The translations under genes were made by a program, and so were the position numbers. The notes under the pieces are model-generated. The model did no database searches. It saw nothing but the letters and a program-made list of their open reading frames with translations, and was not told the origin of the DNA. DNA of 64,000 bases from Chenopodium formosanum (Eukaryota > Streptophyta > Magnoliopsida > Caryophyllales > Amaranthaceae): contig CM044874.1 in assembly GCA_024500155.1 (NCBI GenBank), positions 68,434,795 through 68,498,794 of the forward strand. The letters run 5' to 3'. Positions 1 through 11,309 of this stretch are shown here, one piece after another; positions within the stretch are counted from its first letter, which is position 1, and every line of letters starts with the position of its first letter.

Positions 1-395
1 CCCGCTTTTCCGTCTAAATACATTTTTAGCCCTAATTTCGTTCAGCATTTTGAGTGTTGATTGATAATTTCGGTCCTTTTCTGATTTATTATTATTTGGG
101 CTAAAATAAGAAAATAATTAAATAAATAAATAAAAGGCTTGGGCCAAAAATAAATAATAAAACAATAAATAAAAAAAGGTTTGGGCTAAAATTAAATAAT
201 AAGTTTGGGCTGAAATTAAAACTATACTTTTACCAAACATCAAGACTAATCCATGGACTGTTCAAAAATACAAATTTAATCAAATACGATTTTTTAAGCA
301 CTCTTGGGATTAAATACTGAACCCGGCCAATAGTGGCGGTGAAAGGTTGTTCATCATCGGGTTTGGTTTTGGGGAGACATTTTTAGGTGTCTACA
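1..395 (-). mobile_element. B-family LTR, right-hand end
   Basis: The sequence matches the last 400 bases of the B-family LTRs ending at 26631 and 33736, including the terminal GGTGTCTACA. Read on the minus strand this is the LTR start TGTAGACACC. The bases after 395 are not the polypurine tract that follows the 3' LTR of E3, so this is either a solo LTR or the 5' LTR of a minus-strand element lying to the left of the window. The rest is outside the window. Confidence 0.85.
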
Positions 396-917
396 ATATA
401 CTATACAGACACACATGTTTCAAAGCATCTATGTTGTTTGCAAACCACAACTAAGTCAACAAAACATGAAACCACACCTAATGAATATATACGTAGTATT
501 ATCAATATCCATTTGCTTAACTTAGCATGACAAAACATGGAAAGCAAAGTGAACCTTTGACTCTGAAACTCGACACTAATACCAAACAAAAATTCATGAT
601 AATTTATAAATTTATCTACCGCTAAAGTTTTATAGTGACAATTCAAGGAATATATAACAGGTATTAATTAAAACGGAGAAACAACATACTCCTTAATGAT
701 ACAATTACGGATTCTAAAACTTATAACCAGAAAAGTAATTTATTTCAAGAAGAGCCTGATGACTACTACTATTTTGTTAATTCATTTATAAACTAAACCC
801 AAAACTAATGTGTAATTGATACAACTATATAAATCTTTGATCAAACAATAAGGAGTGAGTGAAGTATAACTTAAAGATTTAATTTGTAATATAATCCAAT
901 CACAAAAGATAATTAAG

Positions 918-918
<1 letters not shown>

Positions 919-963
<45 letters not shown>
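919..963. repeat. (TA)n microsatellite
   Basis: An uninterrupted alternating AT run of about 44 bases, followed by another AT-rich stretch. It is likely length-polymorphic. Confidence 0.95.
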
Positions 964-968
<5 letters not shown>

Positions 969-1094
969 ATGGAGGTGTATATATATATATTGATAGGGTT
1001 TGCTTGGAGAATAATAAACCTAAAATCTAGAAAGTTTTGGAATGATACAAGGGTATAATGGGCATCCACAAATATAGATTTCATAACACCAACA

Positions 1095-1096
<2 letters not shown>

Positions 1097-1135
<39 letters not shown>
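1097..1135. repeat. poly(T) tract
   Basis: About 39 consecutive T residues. It could be the tail of an inserted minus-strand retroelement, but no associated element or target duplication was recognised. Confidence 0.9.
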
Positions 1136-1140
<5 letters not shown>

Positions 1141-1413
1141 TTTTATAATTTTTATAGTGGTAAAATAAAACTTTTAAAAGTGGAGTTAGTAATAAACAAC
1201 AAGTGTTTTTTTTTTTTATGGTGGTAAACAAGGCCAATATTTTTGGTGGCCTTGCTGTTAATGATATTCTACAGCTTGTTCTTCGCCGCCAAGTTTGTTC
1301 GTTCTTCGCCCCACTAACGGATCTTGTATGCAACTTGTTCTTCTTAAAACGAATATGAGTCACTTAATTATAAATTATATGGAATCAATAATCATCAAAA
1401 CTATATGCTAAAA

Positions 1414-1452
1414 GACACACCATAAATGACACGTGCCATTTCCTGGTGTGTC
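1414..1452. repeat. inverted repeat around a G-box-like core
   Basis: The arms GACACACC (1414-1421) and GGTGTGTC (1445-1452) are exact complements. They enclose a second imperfect palindrome centred on CACGTG (1430-1435). It may be the end of a small inverted-repeat transposon or simply a hairpin; no flanking duplication was found. Confidence 0.4.
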
Positions 1453-2393
1453 CCTTTTATTTTTAGATTTTTTTTAAAAAAAATACATTATTAAAACAAA
1501 TTTTATAAATAAATAAAAGATTTGATGCGTCCTTATATTTATTGCCAGCTATAAACTTAAGTATAAAACAAAATTTCTTATTTACATAAATAAAATATTT
1601 GATGTATGCATGTATTCTTCCACAATACAACATCTAACCAAATGCATATTTTAAAATATTTGTTTCGCAAATAGGTTATTTTATAATCCATTATAATATT
1701 TACATATGTAAATTTACTTATACAATGTTAATTTAAAATTAATTATTAAAAATTTTTGTGAATGGCACAGGGTCTAACCTAGTATATTTCAAATTTGTAC
1801 CCCTTATTTTAATACTATTATTATAATTGAGTAATTGACTATTGTGTTATAATTTGAATTTCTCTACAAAATTCTATATTTCAAATATCAATAATTTAAA
1901 AAATTGAGCCCACTCAAGTATTATCTATTCTATAACTAATACTAATGTACCAACCGTTGCATCAATAATTTATCCACATTATACACGTGTCAGCTTCTCC
2001 TTCAATTTTTCCCCGCCTAAACTATTTTTCTCTTTAATTTTTTATGGAAAAGACTAAATATTAACTACAAAATATTTTAATACAGAATACTATACATTAA
2101 ACTCTTCACAAATTTTTAATAAACCTTTTGGCAACCATTCGCCCAATGAAACATAAGTTTATGTTTTTTTTATGGAGTATTGTTTTATATAGCTTTTTTT
2201 TTTTTTTTATTATTATATCTATATATGCATCGCACGGGAGCTAATCTAGTATTTTACTTTTTTTCTCCCATAAATAATCCCCTCATATCATATTTATTTA
2301 TTTTTCCAAGCGACATCACTTCCATATTATTTTATTAGAGTAATTTCTAGCATTTCTTCTAAAACTTCATCATAGAGAAATAAAACAAGTACT

Positions 2394-2966
2394 CGTACAA
2401 ATGTTTTGCGGGTAGATCGCTCAGATATGATATTACGCCTACGTTTTCTCCTGGGTTTTCTTGTACTATGTCATCTGCAGCTCTTAGAGGGAATTCTTCG
2501 TATGTTTGTATTGTCAGTCTTACTTTTGTTGGGGCCTAGAATTCTGGCAGTCATAATGCGGGTACCGGATGGGTATTCTTGGATGTGGCTTCTGATGTTC
2601 AACTTGGGGGTGGGGCGCATGCTTGTAGCTTTAGTTCTGCGTTCCAGTCTGAAATTATAGCTTGTTTGTTTGCTTTACGCCATGCTAGGCAGCGTGGGTA
2701 TTCCTCTTTACAGATTCTTCTAGCTTGTTCTTCGGTGGTGGATTTGCTTCGGTCTCTGGTTCCGATATTTCTGTTTGTTGGATTCAGAAGAGCTTCTGGA
2801 AATTATTGGGGCTTTGGTTGTGTGTCATATTCAGAAGGTTCAACGATCTACGGTTTCTCAAGCTCACTGTTTGGCAGGGATGGCGCGTCGACGTGATTTA
2901 TTTTGTTTTCGTTTTTTGTATCTTTGTTGTTTTTTTATTTATAAGTTCTTTTGTAAAAAAAAAAGT
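2394..2966 (+). pseudogene. 5'-truncated LINE, RNase H end
   Basis: Short overlapping plus-strand frames resemble the C-terminal RNase H domain of plant L1-type LINE polyproteins. A GGGAHA stretch is followed by QSEIIACLFALRHARQRGY (about 2655-2705), which holds the second acidic residue, and a frameshifted QAHCLAGMARR end (about 2850-2890). The expected third catalytic aspartate region is degraded and the frame shifts near 2725-2790. The segment ends in an A-rich tail (2955-2964). ACAAGTACT is present on both sides (2385-2393 and 2967-2975), a 9-bp target-site duplication typical of LINE insertion. The element is dead and badly 5' truncated. Confidence 0.7.
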
Positions 2967-2992
2967 ACAAGTACTATTAAAATAATATAGAA

Positions 2993-3267
2993 TGTTATAA
3001 AATATGTTAATTATGGATGACCATTATAGCTTGTAAATATCTCTTTTATGACTACCTTAAGTATGGTAGTAATAACATCCTTGTAACCCTCTATATGTCA
3101 TTAGGTCTCATTAACCCTCTCATGAATGGACTCTTCATTGTCCATATAGGTTACAATGTTATATCATGTATATATATAGGTGACTCATGAAATTGAGGAA
3201 TATAGACAACACAATTACCTCTCTACATCTCTCTCTCTTATTCTCCCTTTCCCCTTATTTTATAATA
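2993..3267 (+). mobile_element. probable Copia-type LTR with start of internal region
   Basis: A 275-bp stretch starts TGTTATAAAATA, contains a TATATATA box near 3169-3180 and a pyrimidine-rich end, and finishes TTTTATAATA directly before CGTTATCAGCAC. From memory that junction, LTR end followed by a TTATCAGCAC primer-site-like sequence, is common in plant Copia elements. The terminal ACA appears mutated to ATA. The following 3268-3442 would be leader sequence into which E1 inserted. No coding region or partner LTR is visible, so this is tentative. Confidence 0.4.
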
Positions 3268-3442
3268 CGTTATCAGCACTCCAAACGAAACTATTACATT
3301 GATCACTCCGCAAGTATACTAGCCAAGAAAAAAGTCCAAAGGTATTCATTTTATAACATTGGTTAACACGTATCAAATATTGATACTAGGAATTATATTG
3401 TCCGTAAGTATGCTAGCAAATGTTTTATATTAACATGCATAG

Positions 3443-5165
3443 TGTAGGGAATATTTCGAGCATTACCCCAAACTTGAACCCCACTGTGATCATACACTTA
3501 AGCATGGTGGCGTCTAAAGGGAGGGAAGCTAGAGTAAAAGAGTCTCTAACAAGTTTTAGGAACTTGTAAACCGTTCACGAGGTGAAGGTTACAACCCCTT
3601 AACGATCCAGGAGATCGTCAACTCCAATAGGTCTGGAAACATGACTGGTAGTTCGGGGATGAAGGTACAAATCCAACCTAAAAGAGATTGAACCTGCCCT
3701 AATAATAGGCCTGTACTTTATTCTGACCGTATTCATATGCGCTTTCTGACTAACATGCAATCAATATGTTTACCCTAAACCTGTTTATCTATGTTGGTTG
3801 AATATTAATGCACAAACAAAACTATTATTGGCGATCACTTGAATTATAATCACATTAACCCTAAACAAGATTATTAATTATCTTATTAAGCGTGAGTACA
3901 AGTACAAATTCTCTTTAAACATGCATAAAAGGTGTGACCAAATAATAACAATAAATATACATCAAGCAACATGATACTAATCAATAATAATAAAAATAAT
4001 CATAATCATAATTATGATAATCATGTTAAAGCATAATAATAGCAAGATCCTAGTCATGATACTTACAAGATTAATAACAAACCCTAGCATGTCACTAAAT
4101 ATATAAAAGTCAAAGCTTTAACCCTAACATGATACTTATATGATATTAGGAAGAAATAATAATAACCTAGACATGGATTTCTATATCATAATATCAATAA
4201 AATCAATTAAAGCACTTACTTGGATGCCTCGTATCTCTTTCTAATAACAAAATACACACGTTAGTAACTTCAAGGAAAATAATAAATCAAACAATTAAAT
4301 GAAATAATTGAAAGAGAGATTGAGACCAAACCCTCAAAAATTAAAAAAACCCTTCACGTCTAGGGCGAGGGCAACTTCAAACTTGGTTAGGTATTTCTTG
4401 ATCTTGTGAATGCGGAATTTTGTATGCAAAAAACTATTTAGAAAAGAGAGAGAGAAAGAGAGAGAACTAGAGAGATCTTGAAGAGAGAGAGAATAAGAAT
4501 TAATCGATAGTTGTTGATGATTCAAAACGGAGATTTTAGGAGGCTATTTATAGAGAAAATCAGCCGGATAGATAAAAAAAAGAATAAGAGTTTCGAAAAG
4601 AATAAAACGAATTAGCGGCAGACGCCAGTCATTAGCGCCAGACATTAGCTCTAGACGCTAAGGCTAAATCCTGATGCCAAGCATTAGCGCCAGACGCTAA
4701 TCTTGTCGTCATGCGCTAGAAACAATTTCAACACGTTTTCTTAATTTTGATAAAATTTAGCCATACAAGAGGGAAAAATCGTATTTTCCATAAAAACACT
4801 TATGATAAATCAATATTAGGCCCTCCTCTAGATCATTGGGCCGCATATAAATATCAAATCGGGCCCAGTTTAGTAATTTAGCCATAACTTCCTATTATTC
4901 ATCGGAATTAGGCCTATAACATATCGTTGGAAAGCTCTTTTCAAACCCGACCCAACTACACCATTATTCAACCCTCGACATGGACCAAACCAAACTGGAT
5001 TTTCTGTTTTCTTAAAATAGGTTTTCAAAAATAGAGAGAAAGAAAAGAAATAAAAACTATCCGCAACACTAGACTTTCCACACTTTCACTTCATTCGATT
5101 ATGATTCGACGTGAATGGTACTCATCACTGGGTTCGTTTTTGGGAGACACAAATGTGTGTCTACA
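3443..5165 (-). mobile_element. E1 3' LTR
   Basis: An A-family LTR of 1723 bp with TG...CA ends, starting TGTAGGG and ending GTGTCTACA on the plus strand. It aligns with 11310-13245, 34943-36872 and 45900-47829. In element sense (minus) the promoter TATAAATA lies at 4552-4545. It is preceded by a cluster of GGCGCC-like palindromes at about 4610-4735. Flanking bases on the left are CATAG; the matching duplication would be outside the window. Confidence 0.9.
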
Positions 5166-5178
5166 GAAGCCCCCCTTT
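5166..5178 (-). promoter_or_regulatory. E1 polypurine tract
   Basis: On the minus strand AAAGGGGGGCTTC abuts the LTR start TGTAGACAC. This is the plus-strand primer site for reverse transcription. The same tract follows the left LTRs of E2, E3 and E5. Confidence 0.8.
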
Positions 5179-6230
5179 GGCTGAGTTTGGAGAAACGCAA
5201 GTTTCGAAAACAAAAGTCAAAGTATCGATAAGGACGGAGAATGATTCAGAACGTTCTGCGATCCCAAATCATTCTTGTAATACTGATACCTGCAAGCTAG
5301 AGTTAGTTAAACAGATAAAAGAGTTAAGAAACGCGTATCTTGTACCGTCAAGCACACGTCTCTAGAAGTAACCGATTTGTTGTTGTATTTGTGACAACCT
5401 TCCGCAAGCTAGGGAATGCCATCCTGCTGTTTGTTTTGACGATCTTCTACAAGCTAGAAAATACCGCCTGAAGAGTGCTACGCCTGTAACTGCCTCCAAT
5501 TTTGCCATGATAGACTTCTGCAAGCTAGAGAACCCCATCGAAGATTGCTTCACCTGAAACGACCTTCTAGCGCTTTGTGACCATCTTCCGCAAGCCAGGG
5601 AACACGATCGAAGATAACTTCGCTTGAAACTACCTCCTGTTGTTTGTGACAACCCTGCACAAGCTAGGGAACGCTGTCGAAGATATCCTCGCCTGAAGTT
5701 ATCCTCATTTGTTGCGACAATACCCTGAAGAGTATCACCGTAGACCAATGCCTGTCGATCCTTTGCTTTGCTATGCCTGTACGTCGGCGCTTTTGCTTCT
5801 TTGAATTATGAACTAGTATGTCAGTGCTTTTGCTGCTTATGAACCATTACGTTGGTGCCTTTGAAGCTTATGAACCATTATGTCTGTGCCTTTTTCCATA
5901 TGAACCATTATGTCGGTGCCTTCGATGAGCCAATGCTTAGGCGCTTTAAGCTAAGCTGAAAAGTTGTTGGCACCACGAATTTGCTCTGGCGCCAGACGCT
6001 GGAACTAGCGCCAGGCGCTGAACACCAGCGCTAGATGCCAAAGCTTTTGTTTGGCGCTAGAGTCGGGAATTCCGTATATATCCCCTTTCTTCCTCATTTC
6101 GCCGCTGCTGCTGCTTGCTTTTCGTAAAATCATCGCTGAACTTCGTCTTGGTCGTTCTTGCTCATTTCTCAACCAAATTTGCTCTAATTTATTGCAAATC
6201 AAAGCTTCTTTCATCTACTTTCCTAATCTA
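5179..6230. repeat. E1 3' region: hairpin arrays and PMD leader
   Basis: There is no protein gene. About 5390-5740 holds degenerate tandem units of roughly 60 bp, each with a CTTCCGCAAGCTAGGGAA-type hairpin. About 5765-5930 holds tandem units of roughly 33 bp containing GAACCATTATGTCGGTGCC. Both arrays recur in E2 and E5. A GCGCCAGGCGC palindrome cluster (5990-6062) leads into the promoter and non-coding first exon of the PMD gene. Confidence 0.7.
5990..6081 (+). promoter_or_regulatory. E1 PMD gene promoter: palindrome cluster plus TATA
   Basis: Overlapping GGCGCCAGACGCT and AGCGCCAGGCGCT palindromes are followed by GTATATAT at about 6074-6081. The E5 copy keeps the arrangement (48808-48942). 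The predicted transcript runs rightward, antisense to the retrotransposon. Confidence 0.55.
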
Positions 6231-6231
6231 T

Positions 6232-6701
6232 GTAAGTTTTCTTCAGACTCACTCCGGTTTTTGTTGAATTCTACATTCTTTATTCACGAATTTTGGGAAA
6301 ATTCGAACCTTAAATTGCTTAATTCGCTTTCTTTGTCCAATTTTATGCCATAAAATTGCTTGATTATGTTTATATATTTCCTTGGGAGTAATTTGAGACT
6401 TGTTTGACTCAATTTGGTGAAGAAACGAACAAATCACCATTGTTGGACCTCTTAAGGTCGGGAAGACAATGTGGCTTGTTCTTGATGTTTTTGCTAGCAA
6501 TTCTTATCCAATTTGTCACAATAATTACCATAGTATTTCAAGAAATTGTTTGGATGCATGAAAATGGCCGTATATGCTCATATTGAAATTGTGCTCTGTT
6601 TTAGTACTACGTACTCTGTTTTTTGCGAACATAGTGTAATGCGGCTAGGAGAACCTTAGATACTATTCAACCTTAATTTATGTTGATTTTTCACAATGTA
6701 G
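6232..6701 (+). other. E1 PMD leader intron
   Basis: A TAT|GTAAGT donor and a TTTTTCACAATGTAG|C acceptor enclose 470 bp lying immediately before the start codon. The E5 copy has the same donor, acceptor and exactly the same length (49096-49565), which supports a real 5' UTR intron. Confidence 0.6.
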
Positions 6702-6702
6702 C

Positions 6703-9039
6703 ATGGCTAGACAGAGAGGTTCGAGTTCACGGTCCCGAGATATGCGACGGGAGCATGAGCCCGCAGAGGAGGACGCCGACCTGTCCACTTCTCTTGGTCC
6801 TCTCCCTGAGTGGGATGAGCGGACTTTGTACTTCTCCCCCGTCCACCACATTACTGAGAGGGTGCGTCGTAGGATTACTACTGGTAGGACTGATTGCCAT
6901 GGATCGGGTAACGATACTCTAGGCGACCTGTATAGAATGCACATCGATGTCGACGGAGAGTTGAGACTTCTCTTGGAGTCTTGTGGGCTGACTGCCCTGT
7001 TCGAGACCGCGGAGGCCATGATTGCTTCTGATGGGGGTTGCTCGCGCCCTGGTGGAGTTCTTTTGGGATGCCACCAACACTTTCCACTTTCCTTGGGGTG
7101 AGATGATGGTCACCCCAACCGACTTCAGTCTCATAACGGGACTGGAGTTTAGTTCTACTACGCTGCCGTTTGATAGCAACAACAGCGTCTTCTCTCCTGA
7201 GGTTGAGAAGCTGTTGGGTTTGATTGTTGTTCGGGCTCGTATTGAGGTGGAGTCGACTCAGTTCAGTGCTAAGGGGACTCTGGTGGCAGCTTTTGAGGAC
7301 GATGCGACCACCCGAGAGCAGCGGGTGCGCATCTTTGCGCTTATCTTTCTGTCAGGGATGTTTTCCCCTGACAAGGGTAGTAGAGTACTGCTTTACTACC
7401 TTCTTGTAATCCGTGATCTCCACATGATCGGGACTTATGACTGGGCCAGCTTGGCCTATGCTGATTTTGTTCGAGCGTTGCGAGACTCGTGTCGACACTG
7501 GTCTTTTACGGGGAACGTCGCTATATCCAGCTTCAGGAGAGACGTAGAGGTATACTTTATCTCCCATAAAGTTAGCTCTAAGCTTTTGTTAGCACTTGCT
7601 GATATTTTTGTCTTTTGTAGATGTGGTTCTACGAGTACTTTCCTTCAGTCGCGCCAGCGAGACCGTCGCCCCGCGGGTTTCCAGTAAGCGCCTGCTGGGG
7701 AGGCCGCCACGTTGGGATGTCTACCGCCTATGTTCGTGATCAGAACCTCTCGGTATGATTTTTTGCATAGTTGAACATTTTTGTATTATCCTTAGTAGAT
7801 TCTCGTCTCATAGGCATTCTTCACAGGAGCCTAATGTGCAGTACCGGCCATGGAACGACTTGGTTGTCCCTAGGTTAGCTGCGCAGTACAGTGCTGAGCG
7901 TCGCTACTTCTTAGGGACGTATAGAGCAGTTGCATACCTTGGAGAGAGCGTTGCTATTCAACACTCCTCGGATGCTTTCGTCGTTCCTGCTCCTCCGTCG
8001 CGTCATATGTTCAATGACGTGAGGCTGCTGAGCATGTCGGAGAGGGCTGGCACCCCTTGGCGATCTCATGAGATACCTAGGAAGTGCTATGAGGAGGAGC
8101 TACTGCCACTGTTAGCTCCGACCCCTGTTCTGTCTGAGGAGGCGGCGGTATGATTTTCATCTTTTATCTTTTGCTAAGTAGCCCCTAAGTGATATTTTAC
8201 CGACTTTGATTTGCTTTTGTCCTGGGCCTACTGAGTTCTTGCCACCTTGTATGTCCATCCATTAGCAGGGGACATATGAGCTTATCGAGGAGATGATTCC
8301 TCCGGCTCCTGAGAATCAGCGCTTTGTGGAGCGATCGATTCCTCGCCACCAGTCTCGGGTAAGTTCATTTGTTTGCAATTTGTTCATATCTGATTTGTTA
8401 TGCATTGTTACTGACTTTTATTTCTCTGGCAGTTCTCGCGCGAGGTGGTCACGACAATGGCACGGTGTATAGACGCCTTCCGGAGCTAGCTCGTCCGGAT
8501 GAGGAACGTGGCTACGTGTCGTCGCGACGAAGCTATTCAGGAGGTAGCTTTTTCTCCTTGTTTTTGCATTGTTATGCTTCTATTTTGATCATTTCTGACT
8601 TGGTTTCTTCTTAGAGGGTCAGCCTATTCCTTCTCGTACCCGGACGAGACTTGAGGTCCGGAGAGATTCGGCGAGGTCTAGCTCGAGACGTCGTCGTACT
8701 GGTTCTGGCGGTCGCGGTGGTCGATGTGAGGCTACCCGGACCGAGGTGGTGGAGGGCTCGGGCTCTTCATCAGAGGGCGCACGTGATGAGCCGGTAGGCC
8801 ATGAAGAGGCTACCTCGGCTCGTAGAGGTGGTAGGATATACGAGGTCGGCTCGTCATCGCAGTAGCCTCCGCAGCCTCAGCCTCAGGGCGACCTTGGGTG
8901 GACGGGCTCTGTGCTGAGTTTTCCTCCTCCTGGAGATACTGGAGCTGGAGCTGGAGCTGGTGGAGAGCTTACTCCTCGTGCTGCGCAGTTCAATGATATG
9001 ATGGGCGTCTCTCATCATCTGCGTCCTCCGGCGCCGTAG
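6703..9039 (+). pseudogene. E1 antisense plant mobile domain (PMD) gene, broken
   Basis: A six-exon gene read opposite to the retrotransposon: 6703-7549, 7621-7752, 7827-8147, 8221-8358, 8433-8543 and 8617-9039. Exons 2-5 (132, 321, 138 and 111 nt) have exactly the lengths found in E5, and introns are 71-74 bp. Exon 1 encodes the PMD core, ALVEFFWDATNTFHFPWGEM followed by MVTPTDFSLITGL, then REQRVRIFALIFLSGMF. The last exon is Arg/Gly/Ser-rich and low complexity. The start is MARQRGSS at the end of the leader intron. Damage: a 20-nt loss and frameshift near 7036, a lost acceptor AG before 8221, and in-frame TAG codons at about 8263, 8487 and 8863. Host PMD proteins (MAIN, MAIL1) act in silencing and gene control; the role in the element is unknown. 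Confidence 0.8.
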
Positions 9040-9497
9040 TTTATTCCTGTGTTTTTTTTTTTTTTTTTTTTTTTTTTTATTTGGACTTGTATAGAACTTT
9101 GCCTAATTGACTCATTTATCAGACATATTTGTAAATACATATTATTATCTATTTATTATGACTTTATCATGTATTTATTTTTTATTTTTATGTGTATATT
9201 TATGTGTGCAAAGAGTTGTGATAATAATTTTGCGCAAAAATTTTGTCATTTTTATTATTGATGGAGGGTATTCGACTTTCTCCCCTAAAAAGAAAAATGA
9301 ATAATAAAAATTGAACTTAGAACAAACTTAAAATTAAGTCTGAATAAAATCCGAAGAAAAAAGAAGAAAAAAATAATTAATATATAAAATTAATTAAAAG
9401 GGTATAAGCTAAGAAGGGATAAACAATCGTAAAGCCATTGTTCAGGTTCAAATCATAAAAAAAACGCGGTTTTTAAAAAGCTCGCTGATAAGATACG
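9040..9497. other. E1 spacer between the antisense genes
   Basis: AT-rich, with a poly(T) run at 9052-9080. It carries the 3' arm of a conserved complementary pair: TGTCATTTTTATTATTGATGG at about 9245, then CGACTTTCTCCCC. The partner arm is at 44141-44160. No coding sequence is seen. Confidence 0.6.
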
Positions 9498-9660
9498 TCA
9501 GCGCCACTTGGCGCTACGCGTTTTGTGTTGGCGCCAGGCGCTACTACTAGCGATTGGCGCCAGACTCTGGCGCCAGATGACAGAACTGTCGTTTGGCGCT
9601 AAAGAGCGCTGACTCCAAATCCTTTCCAGATTAAAACTGTGCCGATGTTGTGTATAAATA
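9498..9660 (+). promoter_or_regulatory. E1 promoter of the DUF7745-like gene
   Basis: A cluster of GGCGCC palindromes, including GGCGCCAGGCGCTA at about 9531, occupies 9498-9610. A clear TATAAATA lies at 9653-9660, 71 bp before the start codon. The E5 homologue keeps the cluster and has a weaker ACATAAATA box. Confidence 0.65.
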
Positions 9661-9730
9661 CCCCCCGGTCTACCGATTTTCTTCATAATTTCAGCAGATT
9701 AAACATAGTCTTTGATTTTGAAAAATAACC

Positions 9731-11245
9731 ATGTCTTTAATTACTAAGAGTTTTACCAACTTCACTCATGAATGGTGTCGGTCTTTAACTGCCATAGAGA
9801 GAAAAGAATTAGACTTTTTTCATATAGGGGGTATCTATGGTGTCAAGGGGGTAGATCTTGATATAGATTTCATTCATACTGCCTTAGAATATTAGGATAT
9901 AGATACTCATTGTTTTAGACAAGGGTGTGATGAAATTAGCCATTTACCGGAAGAATTCGGTGCTATCTTAGGCTTCCTTGCATTAGATCTTGCAGTAATT
10001 CCTAGAATAAATGAATATTATTATAAAGATTTTGAGCGCTTCTATAATTTAAGAGACAAAGATCTAACAAATATTGTAGATGGTAGCATAGTTAATTTGA
10101 AAGAATTTGCATGCCATTACTTTGATAGACCTCATTCTGAGTCTTTTCATGTTTATAGAAGAAGGGCTTTTCTCATTTGCATGCTTAACCAATATCTTCT
10201 CACTAGTGGTAGAACTAATGAGGGCCAAGCAATCATATCAACTGTTTTGGAGCAAATTGAATATGGGAGAAATCCAATGACATTAATTGTTGGAGAGACT
10301 ATGCTTAGTCTTGATAAATTAAGAGAAATCCAAAAGCATCTTTTCAGGACTCTCCAATTTTACTATAGGTAGAAAAATAATATTTTTAATTACAGAAATC
10401 AAAAACATATTTTTGTATAGTAATATTAATTTATTTGCATTGAAATTTTGCAGATGTGGCTAATGGAGAGACTAGAATTAATTAGTCCTCCCGACAATGT
10501 TTAAAAATACACTCCAAATTGCTTTGTGAGGCGAAAGAAACGCTTCTCTAAGATGGGGCACCATAAATGGAAAAAAGTGTTTTCTTCTTGCAACTTTGCT
10601 ATCAAGTGGGTCATCCCGTAGTGAAAAATAGAGAAGATGGTTGGTGTCAACAAGCAACCTTTCTGTCGTCTTCCAAGCTTAACCAAAATGACTTTTTATT
10701 ATCCCTGCAGGGTAAAAAGACAGTTCGACCTACTTCAAACAATTCCTTTCAGGGATCTTCGTCATCCCTATGAATTCCCTGTTACTCAAGATGTAGAAAA
10801 ATTTGATGCATATTGGAGCGCTAGACCTTTATGGGAAGTGATTAACCAAAAGGTTCCTCCTTCCTTGCCCAATGATGTGAAGAGGTGGCTTCTCAAGAAA
10901 CCTTCAAAGGATATGAAGAAAAATTAGAGTAAAACTTATGTGAAGAGTCGTCTAGGTGACAAGGTGATTCCTGTTAAGGAACGTTTGGGTGAAAAGATTG
11001 AATTCAGAACACCTACGATGCCTAAGAAGAAGAGCTCTACAAAGGACAAAAGGAAAAGGAAGGCTGACACTTCAGAGAAGAAGGCTTGGGTAGAGAAGAA
11101 ACATGGAGTCCTAGCTAACGGAGAAACTATTAACTCCAAAATTGAATGTAGGTCCTCTAAAGGATGCCTACTAGCTAAAGCCATGGACGATGAAGAGGAT
11201 GCAGATAAAAATTGGAAGAGAGAAAAGAAAGAGAAGAAAGATTGA
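9731..11245 (+). pseudogene. E1 antisense DUF7745-like gene, broken
   Basis: Two exons (9731-10368 and 10454-11245) are separated by an 85-bp GT-AG intron (10369-10453). The start MSLITKSFTNFTHEWCRSL is shared with E5. The N-terminal half contains LPEEFGAILGF and a Tyr/Arg-rich YRRRAFLICMLNQY. Exon 2 contains YYPCRVKRQF, YWSARPLWEV and a Lys-rich basic C-terminus suited to nuclear entry or nucleic-acid binding. Damage: TAG at 9893 (TGG in E5), a 1-nt loss near 10330, TAG at 10366 (CAG in E5), and stops near 10501, 10618 and 10925. From memory the family resembles plant proteins labelled DUF7745, of unknown function. Confidence 0.7.
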
Positions 11246-11309
11246 AGCATTGCTGAACTTTCAATTTGTTAGACTTAGTTTTAAAGTTAAAGTTAAATTG
11301 TTTTATTAA

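Larger units (their letters stand above)
396..2393. other. AT-rich intergenic flank, no gene recognised
   Basis: About 2 kb of AT-rich DNA with short ORFs that lack any recognisable domain. It holds a TA microsatellite, a poly(T) run, a small inverted repeat around a CACGTG core (1414-1452), and two CTAG-ended stretches. It is the most host-like part of the window, but I see no exon structure. Confidence 0.6.

Noticed and set aside
962..1363. A 133-codon minus-strand ORF with a Lys-rich run.
   Set aside because: The Lys run is the poly(T) tract read backwards; no domain or homologous copy in the window supports it.
1757..2250. Two CTAG|T-ended stretches preceded by small stems (TGTGAATGGCACA at 1757-1769 and TGCATCGCA at 2226-2234), resembling Helitron 3' ends.
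   Set aside because: The stems are only 3-4 bp, no TC-starting 5' terminus could be paired with either end, and the region is AT-rich enough for chance matches.
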